In this document: positions 42,990-55,895 of the stretch, in pieces
Layout of the letters: each line of letters opens with the position of its first letter
Position numbering within the stretch: the first letter of the stretch is position 1
NCBI GenBank assembly: GCA_030280995.1
Contig: JASXTE010000008.1
Span: forward strand, 5,475,001-5,539,000
Direction: 5' to 3'
Length of the DNA: 64,000 bases
Source of the DNA: Hemileia vastatrix
Taxonomy: Eukaryota; Basidiomycota; Pucciniomycetes; Pucciniales; Zaghouaniaceae
Made by a program: the position numbers and the translations under genes
The notes under the pieces: generated by a model
Told to the model about the DNA's origin: nothing
The model's input: only the letters and a program-made list of their open reading frames with translations
The model's database searches: none

Positions 42990-44490
42990 TGTCAGCCTGT
43001 ATATCTCCAGGACTGAGTAAAAAGTAATTATAAGTTATGTTAAACACATGAACTATACATGGGAATAATAAATAAGAGTACACAAATAGTATACATAAGT
43101 AAAATTATGATAATACACAAAAAATGCCATTATAACACCTTATATACATGCATATATCCACCTTTTATAGGTCTTATGTACTTAATATTAAGTTGGAATA
43201 TGTTAGGGTAATCTTAAGAACCTTAAGTATAAGGCTACATAATTTTTAAGTACACTTAAAGCTGTTATATTCATTGTTTTATGCAAAAAACAAGAAATGC
43301 GCTTTATTTCACTTAAAAGTTGACTATATGCGCTATAAAATTGAGAATATCAAAATTGCGCTTTGACAGATCAATTGGGCTCATTTAGAACTATTGATTT
43401 GGCTATTTAAATGCATAAAAATAACACTTTTCAAATTTGGTGTTTTTTATGCCAGAAATGGCTTCTGTGTACTGGCCACATACTGCCTGCTTTTTTCCCG
43501 TGTGAATAGCTTCATTTTTAGCAAAGTTAGCTTTTTCACACTATAATTACCCCACATTCTACGCCCACTGTGGGGAAACACACTAAAATAGGCAACAGGC
43601 GCTTATTTAGTGTCCTAGCTTAATTAATAATGCATTGACCTTGTTTATATGCACTAATTTCATTAATAACCTCACTCTTGGCACTTTATTTCATCACCAC
43701 GCTTAAATTTGCCTAATTTTAGTCAAGGATTTACCCATGCAAGTGCCTGCCAAGAACTGCATGTAGTTACCCCACATCTCACGCTCTTTTTTAAGTTTTT
43801 GGGTGGTTTCTCAGTCAATTTTGGTTATTTTTGAATGGGAATTTCACGTAGTATAATGTCAGGATTAGCCCCATTATTTCTACAGTCAATCCCCCTTATT
43901 ATTAAGCTATTATTAACCTTAAAAAGTCTCCTTTAGTCTTTAATATTATTGTTTTATACGCATATACTCTCTTTTTGTCTTTTTCTTTAATTTTGATGGA
44001 TTTCCCTTATTATTACAGGATTTTGGCGGTTGTTACTCTTCTAATTATGTCATGGGTTACTGGGAATGTTGATGGGCATGTCTATTAGTTGTTTAGAGGC
44101 GTCATTAACTGTGTATTGGGTGGTACATCAAGGGAATCATTGGGGAACTCAGTGTGTATAAAAGGAGGAGGTTTTTGGGTTGTATTTCTTCATTCTTTAT
44201 CATTACAATTTAACCAATATAACCAAATCAATTACAATACATATCAATTAGTACTTTTATAAGACTTTTGAATAGTATCTGAATTTATATAATCTATTTT
44301 TCTACCAACTATAAAGATTGTAAGCCATATATAAGAATAGTGAGAATTATATTACTGAGACCTTTATATTTGATTATATTTTACAACTTAGTGGATTAAA
44401 ACTACAGTATTCATATAGGACCATTAAAATCTTCTAGACAACTGACTATTCAAGCTAGTTCACGTCCTTGTACTTGACCTTAGCCTGACA
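42990..44490 (+). repeat. 3' LTR of element G
   Basis: It is 1501 bp long, TGTCAGCCTG to TTAGCCTGACA, nearly identical to 34910-36410. The TATA-like segment is near 44160. Confidence 0.94.
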
Positions 44491-44999
44491 TGGGTGGTCC
44501 GCCCAACGTCGGGAGGCCAGCCTGAGGGGGCCGGACTACCCTGAAGCCAGAAAACCACCAAAAACCTCCAAAAATTCCCAAAATACTTAGAAATTATAAG
44601 CTACAACTACTAAAACCTTTAAAACACATAATTAAGCTAAAACAACATTGTGACATGAAACATAGAGAAAAATTTGCCCATTCTAATGGTACTGAGCACT
44701 TAACACTATGACTTAAGGTTAGCCCATAAAACATGAAAAACAAAATTAAACAGCTATCTTTTAAAATGAAAAATGAGAAATAATCCCTTAAATACTTAGA
44801 ATATGAAAAATTTCATCAGGACATAAAATATATAGAGAAAAACCGGGACTATCCAATGGTAATACCCACATCCCCGCAGTCCCAATATTTGTTAAGTAAT
44901 TCCAGAAAAACACCCAATTATTAAACAATTCCATTTAAGAAATATCAAAACAAGGCCAAACAGACCAAAAAAGGTCTCCCCCAATGTTGGAAGACCACA

Positions 45000-45009
45000 T
45001 CCTCCCTCC
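45000..45009 (-). other. Polypurine tract of element F
   Basis: TCCTCCCTCC on the plus strand is the reverse complement of the family PPT and abuts the LTR ending at 44999. Confidence 0.85.
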
Positions 45010-45047
45010 AATAAAAAATTTCCACATTCTCCCTCATCACAACCACC

Positions 45048-45663
45048 ATGTTTGACTTCCTCTCCAAATCTGCTACTGACATGGGTCCTTGCCAATACTA
45101 CATTGACAACACTCTCATCTGTACCATAAAACCTCCAGCTCATCCCTACAGAACTTCCTGTGATTTCTTTCACTCTAGGAAGAAGACTTGTTTCAGACCT
45201 GGTCTATTGTCCTCTTCAACATCTTCTTCTCCTCCACAACCTGATCCACCTTCCACCAGCACCAAAAGATCCAGACCATCCATCCTGATCCCCAAACTGG
45301 TCAACAAATTACACCCTTCAAAAAAGAGTGCCATCCCTGCTACAAACACTAGCTCTTCCATCACTGGTCTTTCTAATGGTAAGCCCAAGACTTCTTCATA
45401 CTGAAATTCAATCTGACAAATTTCCAGTTCATTCCAATCCAGACAGTGATGATGACAATGTGGGAACCCTTGAAGAACCCCCACCTAATGCATTTCCAGC
45501 CATCAAAGAGAACTTCCAACAACATTCTTCTCAACAGAAGCATCTCATCCTAGATTACTTCAAATCCACTCCTTCCAGGAACTTGAAAAAAGGAAGAACC
45601 TCATCCACCAGTTCAAAGCCAATGCTGAACATTTTTTTACATCTCTTGATTCTTTTCTGTAAT
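45048..45663 (+). pseudogene. Antisense passenger gene 1, element F
   Basis: It is opposite in strand to F's gag-pol. The ATG at 45048 lies in ACCACCATG, 49 bp from the LTR edge, and gives MFDFLSK. The cluster is decayed: GPCQYY and SCDFFHSRKKTC have lost the second and fifth cysteines. Exon 1 is 331 nt, exactly the length of exon 1 in copy E. The intron 45379-45427 (GTAAGCCC to TTTCCAG) is 49 nt with two in-frame stops and a length not divisible by three. Removing it restores the downstream frame (SDDDNVG, as in copy E), which is strong internal evidence for real splicing. Exon 2 continues through IKENFQQHSSQQKHLILDYFKSTP and is then frameshifted near 45590. Confidence 0.78.
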
Positions 45664-46370
45664 TAATTCTTGCCTGAAAGTCTTGATTTAGAAATAAAAA
45701 TAAATAAAAAACTCCTCATTTTAAAGTCTTGGGGGACTAATCCTCAGTTTTTAAATCTTGGGGGACTAACAGCCCTCATTTTATACTCTTGGGGGACTCA
45801 AAACCTGAATCAAAAAGACAGAATCAGAGATCAAAACATTAAAGACCAAAGAAACAAACTAACATTCTGGGGTAACTGTTCTACAGAGCAGCCAGCTCAT
45901 CAGTTACCCTCACACTTTCCTTATCAAAATTCAGAGACTCCCCCTTGGATGCCCTCTTCCAGAATCACACCAACTCCACATTATCAGTTTATAGTCCTAA
46001 AGGACTCAACCAACAACCATCCTCAGTTTATAGTCTTGGGGGACTGTACCATTTCTCAGTTTAAAGTCTTGATGGACTTTCCACAGTGTTCAATTTAAAG
46101 ACTTGATGGACTTAAAGATCCACAGTAGTAAAAAAAAAAAATCTTGAAGCAATATTTAAATAACCAGCCAGTTTTAAGTCTTGGGGGACTACTAGTGTTC
46201 AGTTTAAAGTCTTGACGGATTATTCCTCATTTTTCATATAAGGGTGGAGCCACCTCCATGCACAGTGCTCTGCAGCCAACCTGCTGAACTTTCACTCTTT
46301 CTTCATCATCTAAAAATCACTGATAAAATTTTCTTTCATCTCTTTTCTTTTATTGTTGTTCCTTCACAGA
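45664..46370 (-). repeat. M1 array with M2 hairpin between the antisense genes, element F
   Basis: M1 units (plus strand read as CAGTTTAAAGTCTTGGGGGACT-like) lie near 45721, 45748, 45777, 45990, 46023, 46055, 46088, 46171 and 46201. One M2 hairpin lies at 45869-45909. All are in the sense of F's gag-pol (minus strand). A pyrimidine tract ending TTCACAG directly precedes the gene-2 start. Confidence 0.8.
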
Positions 46371-46372
46371 TC

Positions 46373-47870
46373 ATGGCTGAATCCCCAGATTTTGACCCAT
46401 TAGACCTTCCCTGTTTCACTGCTTCAAAAGACTATGCTTTTAAACGGTGCATCCACATTTGCAGGCCTTGTACTTTCACTCTTCCAAATCCTCAGGCCAA
46501 ATTCTATAACAGAGCCTGTGATTCTTGCAACTCTAAAAAGAAAAGATGTGACAGAGACCCCAATTATCCAATACCTCAGCCTTCACCTTCACACAAATAT
46601 ATTTCTAGATCTCCTACCAGGTCACCAGAACTTTTACCTTCTTCCTCTTCTTTATCTTCTGCTCCTCCCAGAAGATCACACCGTTCTATTCCTAAATCAC
46701 TCCTTAAAAGACCTGCTTTAATTTCTCAAGAATATGCATTTATCTCAGCTAATTTAGCCAAATCAGCTTCAAAATCAGCTCCCAGGCTGCCCTCCTGACG
46801 TCGGGTGGCCTGCCTGCCTTTCCAGAAAGCAAAAATCAGGCTCAAAACTCGCAAATTCAGCCAGATAACAGCCAAAATACACCATTAAACACCAAAAAAT
46901 CTACGCAACCACCTCCTAGTGCTCCCATAGCAATGCGTAGACACAAAATTTCTTCCTCAGACAACCCCCAAAATTCCAACATCTCTAGAAGACCTGCCAG
47001 AGGACCTTCTGAAAACACCAGAGCACGCAACACTGGTTCCAAACAGAAATCTCCTGTTACTTCAAGAAGAACTAACTACACCTCTCCTCTGGCCTCCAAT
47101 TATTCCTCTGATAGTTTCCTCCATCTAGATCTTCATCTAGCAAATCACAATCAGCTTCCAGGTCACCTTATCATGATCCTATCTTCAACAACCCTGGTAC
47201 TCCAGCACCAGTGTCCAACCCAACTGGGAAAAGCAATAATAATATCCACAACAACAACAGCAGCCCTGCTTCTCCAACCAGGCCAGAGGATCGCCCTCCT
47301 TCTAGTCTATCTTTCCAACACCATTTAGAGAATGATCATGAGAATCCATACCTCTACCTGGTTGATCCTCCTTCAACATCCATTCAGCTTTCTTCAAAAG
47401 CTCAAATTCCAGCCTCTTACAAATTTGATAAGCTCCCAATCTGTAAGTACCAAATTAATAAATCCAATTTCTTTAACAGAGAAAGATTACTGATCTAATT
47501 CTACCGTGTAGTTGGAACCCTGCCTCCTGAAACTACAATTGGGCTTGGCTAACCTCTAGAAACTACCTTAATTCTGGATTAAACTGACATGAAACAACAC
47601 CTAAGCATGATTTTTTCAAACATGCTTAAGGGCTTTGCCTTCCACGGTCAGTTAAATGAGTTTGAAAAGAATCTGAGGAAAAAGCTCCTTGATTACCACT
47701 GAAAGATGTCTAGAATAATCAAGCACACCTTCCAACACTCTATCTTCACTTCTTCCACTTCTTCCTAAAAATTACATTCCACTCTGGTCCCTGACCATTA
47801 CAACCCATATATGCTTTCCAGCTGCCAAAACCACAAAGAACACAGTTCTTCCACCAATCCTAACAAAAAG
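46373..47870 (+). pseudogene. Antisense passenger gene 2, element F
   Basis: The ATG at 46373 gives MAESPDF. The cluster reads AFKRC, RPC, ACDSCNSKKKRC, with the first cysteine replaced by Phe. The frame ends at TGA 46796, within the GC-rich island (GACGTCGGGTGGCC), and resumes in other frames (46933-47328, then 47211-47442). Conserved blocks downstream are NISRRPARGP, NPYLYLVDPP and IPASYKFDKLPI. The 69-nt intron 47443-47511 (GTAAGTACC to CGTGTAG) is at the same position and length as in D and E. Exon 2 from 47512 holds the MKQHLSMIFSNML-like domain with several stops. It is non-functional but colinear with the other copies. Confidence 0.75.
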
Positions 47871-49300
47871 CAAAAATGCCACCATAATCCGGGCCAACCG
47901 CCAGAGGCTTCTTCTTCCAGACATTAAAATAAACAAGAAAGAAATTAATAAGTCGCTAAATAGAGAGAAAAATAATAATTAACAGAAATATATATAAAAA
48001 AATTTGTTTTATTTTTATTTTTATTCAATTTTATTTATTTATTTTATTTTATTATTATTATTATTATTATTATTTTAATTTTTTAATTGTTTAATTTTTA
48101 TAATTATTTTTTTATTTTTTTTATTATTTATTTTAAACTCCTAACATACTAAAAAAAAACTTGAAAATAAATAACAAAATTAACCAAATATATGAGAGTT
48201 GAAAAATTAAAATGAAATGAATAATAATAATATAATGAGACAAATAATAGTTACTAGCAGTATCCCCCAGCCAATTGATGAGCTGATCCCTTGATACCTT
48301 ACCCACATCTAATGCACCTTGATTTGGATACACTGTTCAATAATTTTTAAATGAATTGAAATAAAAAATAAAGATGAAATAAATAGAAAGTGAGAGAATA
48401 ATAAGAAAAAGAAAGAAAATAGCATTGCCCGGCCAATTGATGAGCCTTTCCTGACCAATGCTTGCCAAAATCCAGGTGACCCTGATGTGGTGACACCATA
48501 TAATATAGTTTTGTGATTTTTCCCACTTTATATCCTAATAAATCCAATAAAAAAATTAAAAGAAAAAAAGAGAAAAAAAAGAAAATTTTATAAATCTACT
48601 ATCTAACACAACCATAGAAACAAAAATTAAAGAAAAGAGAAATTCTGGGTCCATAGAAATTCCAGTTAAAAGAAACTATCACTGGGTGGGATCCCTCCAA
48701 CAAGTAAAAATGATGGGAGACCACCAGTGATCCATTACCAAAACCAAAGAAGCCCGTATTGAACTAGTAAGCCAGTTTAAAGTCATAGTGGACTTAAACC
48801 CTGAATAAAAAAAACCAGAACTAGGATTCAACTAGGACAAACAAAATAATTGAAACAGATATTTTTGGGTAACTTTTCTACAGAGCAGCCAGCTCATCAG
48901 TTACCCCCACACTTGCCAAAATAAAATCTAGAAGCCCCCCTGGGTACCTTCTAACAAAACAAAAAATCTAACACATTAAAACAAAACCAATAAGCGTGAA
49001 GAGTCTGGAACTTGAAGATTAAAAGAATTTCCAGTTTAAAGTCATAGAGGACTAAAAAACTGTTAAGAAAAACCAATACTAGGGTTCAACCAAATTAAGA
49101 GAGGGGGTTGGAAACAGACAATCTGGGGTAACTGTTGATAGAGCAGCCAGCCCATCAGTTACTCCCTCACTTTCCAAAACAAAATATAGAAGCCCCACCC
49201 ATGGGTACCTTCTAATAAATAGTTTCCAACAAAACAGATGCACAGCATCACCAAAATCTAAAATTGAAGAATGGTCCATAGTTTATCCTCATTGCGGAGT
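47871..49300 (-). other. Post-pol structured region, element F
   Basis: No gene is present. Read on the minus strand from pol, modules are M1 GAGG type (49299-49276), M2 (49165-49124), M1 (49053-49031), M2 (48908-48867), M1 (48796-48771), M3 (48733-48675) and two M4 hairpins (48497-48422 and 48333-48260). The order is the same as in element D. A/T-rich filler with an ATT repeat lies at 47930-48240. Confidence 0.75.
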
Positions 49301-50986
49301 CAATCTTCTTCACTTCTAGTGCCTCTAGGGTAAAATTTCTTCACCTAATCAGCAGCCACTCTCTTCTTTAAGACTGCGCTATATAACTCCTCCACAACAT
49401 AAGAACCTGCAGACACCTGAGATATTACTCTGTAAGGTCCATTCCATCTGTCAGCAAACATCTTTTCCCACTGACTCTCCAAACTTCTATTATACACCAA
49501 AAACAAACAACTAGGTTTCAAGGTATTCCTTAGTCTATGAGCCAACTTCTTGTCCCAGTATCTTACTGATTGATTTCTTATCTTCATCATTCTAGAGTAT
49601 GCCTTCTCTTGACATTCCTCTTTACATTCCAACTGTTGCATCCTGGCACACAGAAAATCTTCTGTTGAGAATATATCATCCCAATAAATTTCAAGATAAG
49701 AGACAGCTTCCAAATCCACTGGTAGAACAGCTTTCTGCCCAAAAATTAATTCATAAGGGGAATAGCCAGTTGTCCTTTTCACAGTGAGTCTATCAGAAAA
49801 TAACACCAAGGGTAAATAATGCCTCCATTTTTCAGCACTATCTCCACACATTTTCACCAAAGCATTCTTGATAACTTGATGGCCTCTCTCAACCATGCCT
49901 TTGGCTTCAGTATGATAAGGTGTAGCCACTCTAACTTTAGAGCCAATAGTTGCCACAGTTTCTTTAAATTCAGCTCCAAACTCTGGCCCACCCTCAACAG
50001 TCACCAACTTCATCAACCCATACCTAAACACTCATTCTTTCTTCAAAATGTCTGCCATGTTTTTGGCAGTCAAATTCACCAGAGGCACTGCCTCAATCCA
50101 ACCAGACAAATCATCCCTGGAAACAATCATGTATTTATACCTGCCCTCTTTGTTATGGACAGCATCCAAACTGACTCTTCCAAAAACAGTTATTTCACCA
50201 GTAGCATGGCCAACCTCTTTAGGTTTCAAGTGACTTCTTCTTTGACATTATTCAAAAGATTGAACCCAACCCTGCACAGCCAACTTCATACCTAGCCACC
50301 AAAATCTATCTGCTACTCTTCTATAAGTCTCCCCAAAGCCTCTATGACCAAGGTCTTCATGCAAAGACTTCAAAAATAATTCTTGACCCTTCTTCTGAGT
50401 AACCACCACTTGAGGATTTGGATGTCTCCTCCTCATCAACCTCCTTCCTGACACATAAAATCCAGCACTCTTCTTCTTGTTTTCCACCCAAGTATTATCA
50501 TAACAAGTATCTTGCCTCTATAAGGTTAAAAAATATTCCACCATAATAAAATAAAACCCAGACTGACTCCAGGTCTCATCTTTAAAATCCAACAAAACAA
50601 TATCCAAGGGTACAACCCTGTCATCAAAATCTCCAGTGTACACATGAGCAACATGACCGGCCCATCCAGGACACCAATCCCTAAACTTTGGCACCTCCTT
50701 TTTCTTCCACTGAATCTTAAAAGAATCCAGTTCACCAACAAAAACACCATTCTCCAATTTAGAGCCATCCCAAACAACAGCCCCATCTTCATCAACAAAA
50801 ACATCCTGATCACCAGAATCAAGATCAGAACCATCCAGTTTAACCTCTTGGTGGAGGAGAGAACAATCATCCAGCTTAGCCTCTTGGGGTAGGAGAGAAA
50901 AATCTTCAGCACCCTTTGCACTGGCCCTAGCCACTGGAACATCTTCATCAAGTTCTTCAGAATCAGAATCATCATCTGTGGGTGGT
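49301..50986 (-). pseudogene. Ty3-type pol (integrase part), element F
   Basis: The minus-strand remnant covers the end of RNase H/linker through the integrase C-terminus. It carries the acidic linker with two in-frame M1 units (LLPQEAKLDD and LLHQEVKLDG, about 50905-50835), the H2C2 finger (about 50400-50250) and the DDE core (SLDAVH about 50160, TVEGGPEFG about 50000 with the second Asp now Glu, EAKGMVERGH about 49915). The C-terminus ends near 49301. Stops or shifts occur near 50518, 50248, 50032 and 49345. The gene is cut at 50986 by the LTR of copia element H, so RT and gag of F are not next to it in this window. Confidence 0.88.
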
Positions 50987-52690
50987 TGTCAGTGTATCTA
51001 GTATTTAAGTATGATTTAATAGTATTTATTAATTGTCCTACTACTTATCAATAAATGATTTAATGATTAAACCTCAGGGGAAGACTAAAAAAATAGTTAT
51101 TCTTAAATAAAACTCACAATACCTGTATTTAAATGCATGCTAGTGGTGGAAAATAGATGAATATAATATAGTTATAGCTTATATAATGATAATATCAATT
51201 TATAAAGGCTTTATAATATATCTCTGAATAATAATAATTGTTTTATAGTGTTTTATTGAATTGTAGTAAGTAAGTGATGTCTAATAACCATCAAAATCCT
51301 CCCTTACTTATACCAAAATCCACTGGAGTGCACAGACCTTCAATCCAGATGATGTCACTTCTATCCCCAGAAATTACAGCACTGTGAGGGCCCATCACCT
51401 CCCCATTTCATCCACTTCAAGCAGATTCAACACACAGACCTCCGGTAAGGACCCTCCATCACAATTAATGATAACACAGACCCATACCATAAATAGAAAA
51501 TCCAGATAAAAGCGGATACCATAAAGAAAAAGGTAAAATAACTCATCCAAAGAGAATATAATGAAACCCAAGGCATATAAAGGAAAAAAATGAGATTTCC
51601 AAGCCCCCAATAACATCCCCAAGCATCCATATTAACCCAGAAATGACCTCCCAACCCATAAATCGGGATTATCCATCCAAGGAAGCAGATTAAGTTGTCC
51701 AAACTGAGTGTATGCACCTGAAATAGATGCTTATGCTTCTGTAGGCATTGTGAGTCCACTGGATACATCCATATGAGGTAAAATAAGCAGAATAACAAAG
51801 GTTATAGGTTATTAAGAGGCTAAACCCCAATTATATACCTAAATATACATAATATAATGCATATTTCACTGAATATGAGAATTGTGTATACATATAAGCT
51901 TATGTATGTCAATAATTACTTCATATCACTTAAGATAAGTATATTATGACTCCATTAACACCCTAATAAGTATTATTAGGCCATGAATAATTTATTTAAA
52001 CTACTATAATTTATATAATAGAGTAATAATTATATATATATGTAATATAATCATATATATTATTGTTTTAACCTTATTTTAAAGATATAAACTTAATTTA
52101 CTTAAGGTTATATTATTTTAAGTATAATAAATACTTAGTCCTGTAAGAACTTTATATAGATAAAAAAAGAAGCAGTTGTTAATGAAACTGTTCTGCCCTT
52201 AAGAATGGTCTTTGCTGCTAGTTACCTAGATAAAATAAATAAATGATATTGAGCAAGACAGAAAAGACCATTATCAAGTAATAGCTAAATAAAAAGTCCA
52301 ACCTTATATAGATAAAAAAAGAAGCAGTCGTTAATGAAACTGTTCTTCCCTTAAGAATGGTCTTTACCACTAGTTTCCTAAATACAATGGTTATAAGAAT
52401 CAAATAAGGATTAATAAAGAAATATAAAATAGAAAAATAAGTGAAACCTGACCTAGATAAAATAAATAAATGATATTGAGTGAGACAGAAAAGAAGGGCA
52501 AAAAGGAACAAAGAAAGCCCACTATATAAGTAAATGTCACGCTCAGTATGAATAGATAGGATTGAATAGCAAACGAAAGAATGCCATAGAATGACACATG
52601 TACATATCTACATGTGTAAAGTAACATCTATCTATATATAAATAGAAAAATAAAGATTAGAATAACAATCAACAATTACTTGTTCTTACA
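50987..52690 (-). repeat. 3' LTR of copia element H
   Basis: It reads TGTCAGTGTATC to TTGTTCTTACA on the plus strand, 1704 bp, and is followed by CCCCTCC (a PPT in reverse complement). An internal tandem duplication of about 80 bp is visible (52150-52230 and 52303-52380, both with AGATAAAAAAAGAAGCAGT), and a second short block (AAATAAATGATATTGAG) recurs near 52235 and 52468. The left target flank is GTGGT (50982-50986). Confidence 0.82.
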
Positions 52691-52703
52691 CCCCTCCTTG
52701 CTA

Positions 52704-55700
52704 TCAATCATATCTACTAAACCAATTTTCTTCACAAAAATATTGAACTTTTCCTATTCTTAGAGCCTTGGTGAAAATATCTGCAATCATTTCAGTTGTA
52801 GGAATGTATTGCAAATCAATTTTTCCGTTTGATAATTGTTCTCTTATCCAATGAAACTGTATTTCTATGTGTTTAGTCCTGGAATGAAACATAGGATTTT
52901 TGCACAGAGAAATACAACCTTGGTTATCAGAAAAGAGTTTAGATGAGGACTTGCAGTCGAAACCAAGATTGCTAAAAAGTTTTTGCATCCATATGGCCTC
53001 TTGTGCTGAATCAACTTTTGCTTTTGATTCAGCTTCTGTTGTACTTAGCACAACTGTAGCTTGTTTCTTACATCTTCAGCTAATTGCAGTGCCATTGATG
53101 ATAAAGACATAACCAGTGGTTGAGCATCATTTAACTTGACATCCAGCCCAGTTGGCATCAGCATATTTGTTGGTAATGATTAACTATAATGTCCCTCATT
53201 GATAAAAGATAAATCGGAGTGAACAGAGAGAGATAACTCTATTGTTCTTTTAAGATAACGAAGTACTCTCTTGAAGGCTATCCAATGTTTAATGCCCGGA
53301 GAATTTAAATGTTGAGCTAATTGACTGTTGATGAAAGAAATATCAGGTCGAGTTGCTTGAGTGATATAGTTTAGTATCCCCACTTCTCTGCGATAGTTTA
53401 TATTGAGTCAAGAAAATTCTTTGATCTCATCTTTGGTATCCTGTGATAACTGTGTGTTCATTTTCATAGGTGTGTTTGTTGATTTACAATCCAACATATC
53501 ATATGATGAAAGCAAATCTTTGATTTCTTGATCTTGACACAATGATAAGGTGCCTTCTGACCGATCTCTTGTCACTCTCATGCCTAATATGAATCTCGCA
53601 TCACCCAAGTCTTCCATGTCAAATTTTGAGCAAATGGCATCTTTGAACCAGGAAATGTTTTTTCCAAAAATTGATAAATCATCCACATGTACATGGACAT
53701 AGCATGGATGAGTTGAGCTTTCATGAATAAAAAGACAAGGGTCTGCTGCAGATGGATTAAAATTAAGTGAGGTGAAGAAATTCATTAATTCATTGTACCA
53801 ACATCTTGAGGCTTGCTTAAGTCCATATAATGAGTGTTTTAATAAGAGAACTGGTTTCTTGAAATTGGACGGTTTTTCCATACCCAATGGAAAATTCATG
53901 AAAACTTCATCAGGTTTGCCATAGATAAATGCGCGCTTGACATTCATCTGAATGAAGTCCCAATTTTCACAAGTAGCAAGACTTATAAGCACTCGTAGTG
54001 TTGTAAGTTTTCCAGTTGGTGCAAACGTTTCAAAATAGTTTATTCCTGATTTTTGTGAACACCCCCTTGCACACAGATGAGCCTTATATTTTTGGATATT
54101 ACATTCAGCATCCCTCTTTATTTTTAAAACCCACACTGAACCTATTTCAGGAGTATCTGATGGTTTTTCAACAATCTCAAAAACAGCTTGGCTTTTGATC
54201 ATGTTCAATTCTCAATTAATTGCATCAATCCATAAATCACCATCACTTCTGTTGATTGCTTCAAAATATGTGAGAGGATCTGATAGATAAATTTCAGGTT
54301 TGTCATCATGCAATGAGTGACTCTTAAGTAGATTTTTTGACATTAGATGATTTTTAATTTTGATTGCAGAGTTTTATTTTTGAGGTACTCTAACACGACT
54401 TGTTTCAAGGATGTTGTTGGTTTCCATGGAAGAACTGATGTCTTTTGGTGCAGTATTGGAGGTCCATTGATAGTTCCAAAATTTATTGATTGGTGGAGGA
54501 TCATTGGAATATAGCTCTTGGTCATTTTCTATAATGGGTGAATCTGATGTCTCTGTATTACTGACATTGGGGGCAATAATATCAACATCTTCGATAAAAA
54601 AATTGGACATTTGATAATCATTTGATAAGTCTTGAATTGGAAAAGTTGATTCATCCAAAATGACATTATGTGAGTAGAGAATAGAACAATTATCAAGTCG
54701 AAGCAATTGGTATGAAGTCATGTCTTCAGCATTACCAAGGAAAAAACATTTAATTGAGTTAGGCTGAAATTTTCCTCCCCTTTTTGACTTGTCAATTAAT
54801 GCAAAGGCAGTACAGCCAAAAATCTTCATATGGTCAATCTTAGGATCTTGACCAAATCTCATTTTGTTAGGGGTTTCGAAATTGATTGAGGCAGAAGGCA
54901 ATCTGTTCTCAATATATACTGCTGTATTGACAGCTTCACCCCAAAACTCTATAGACATCTTAGCATGAAAAAGTATTGCTTTAGCCATTTTGGTTGTTGT
55001 CCTAATACCACGTTCCGAAATTGGATTTTTCTGCAGCGTATAATTTGAGGTAATTATCATTTTGAAACCATCTTTGGAACTTAAATCTTTAAAATTTTTG
55101 TTAACAAATTCACTTCCTCCATCACAAACAAAATTGGCAATTTTACAGTTAGAAATATTTTCAATTTGAGTTTTAAATTGCATGAAGACTTTGAAGGTAT
55201 CAGATTTGTGAGTGAAAAGAAAAACAAATCAATATGAAGTATAAGAATAATTTATCTTGAAATAGTATGAAGCTCCTCCAAGAGAGGGTGGATTAATTTT
55301 TCTGCTAAGATTGCAATGTAAATATTCTAAAAATCAATTGCCTCTAGGTACAACACCGGAAAAAGGACTATGACTATGCTTTGAATTTACTCAAGGTTTG
55401 AAAAAATCAAGAACACTGGAAAATTTTACACCAGTTTTAGATTGAAGTTTATCTAAGTATTGTGTATTTGAATGGCCTAATCTGTAATGCCATAAATTTC
55501 ATGAGTTTGATGCAAGAAAAGATTTTAATGATGGAACATAACGCTGACCAAAATTTGCATTTAGGACTATAAGACCTTCTGAATCATCCCATTTCCCATC
55601 TAGAATAATCTAGTTGGATTTACTGATGGTCATATGGCCATGAGCATTGACTTGTTGATTAAAACCATGAGAAATGAATGGTTCAATTCCTATTAAATTT

Positions 55701-55895
55701 TGACTGATATTGGGAACATGTAAACATTCGGTGAGAGTTATGACCTCTCATGGTGTCACTAAGTTTACCGACCCTTTTCCAATGCTGTAAATCAATGTTC
55801 CATTACCAAGTATGATGGGTTGACAAAAAAAACAGTAAGTTTTAAAATGTGAACATTGTTTTATCATATGAACCGTTGCACCACTATCAAAAATA
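52704..55895 (-). pseudogene. Ty1/copia pol of element H
   Basis: The minus-strand polyprotein has the copia gene order (protease, integrase, RT, RNase H). It includes a protease motif YIFDSGATVHMI (about 55895-55860) and a pre-integrase segment WHYRLGHSNTQYLDKL (about 55495-55445). The integrase core has VCDGGSEFVNKNF (about 55120) and NPISERGIRTT (about 55010), with W-G-E-A-V-N-T downstream. RT is at 54208-53408 (FAPTGKLTTLRVLISLA, SLYGLKQASRCWY, HVHVDDLSIFGKN with the VDD active site). RNase H ends the ORF at 53051-52704 (STTEAESKA, SDNQGC, RTKHIEIQFHWIRE, MIADIFTKAL). It has many stops and frameshifts. Another copy of the right flank is needed to see its 5' LTR. Confidence 0.9.

Larger units (their letters stand above)
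34910..44490 (+). mobile_element. Complete Ty3-type chromovirus, element G (9.58 kb, TSD TGGGT)
   Basis: Two 1501-bp LTRs flank an internal region with one long intact Gag-Pol ORF. Perfect duplications TGGGT lie at 34905-34909 and 44491-44495. The LTRs differ at only about 14-16 positions by eye (about 1 percent), and the Gag-Pol frame is open, so this is the youngest element in the window. It lies in the LTR of element F. Confidence 0.95.
34309..44999 (-). repeat. 3' LTR of element F (minus strand), split by element G
   Basis: Pieces 34309-34909 and 44496-44999 together match the reverse complement of the D-type LTR (TGTAGACAATCC at the left edge, GAAGACCACA at the right edge), about 1105 bp in all. 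The break lies inside the GC-rich palindromic island of the LTR and coincides with the TGGGT duplication made by element G. Confidence 0.9.

Noticed and set aside
51395..51798. Minus-strand ORFs inside the copia LTR
   Set aside because: Hydrophobic frames in A/T-rich LTR sequence with no recognisable domain and no second copy to support them.
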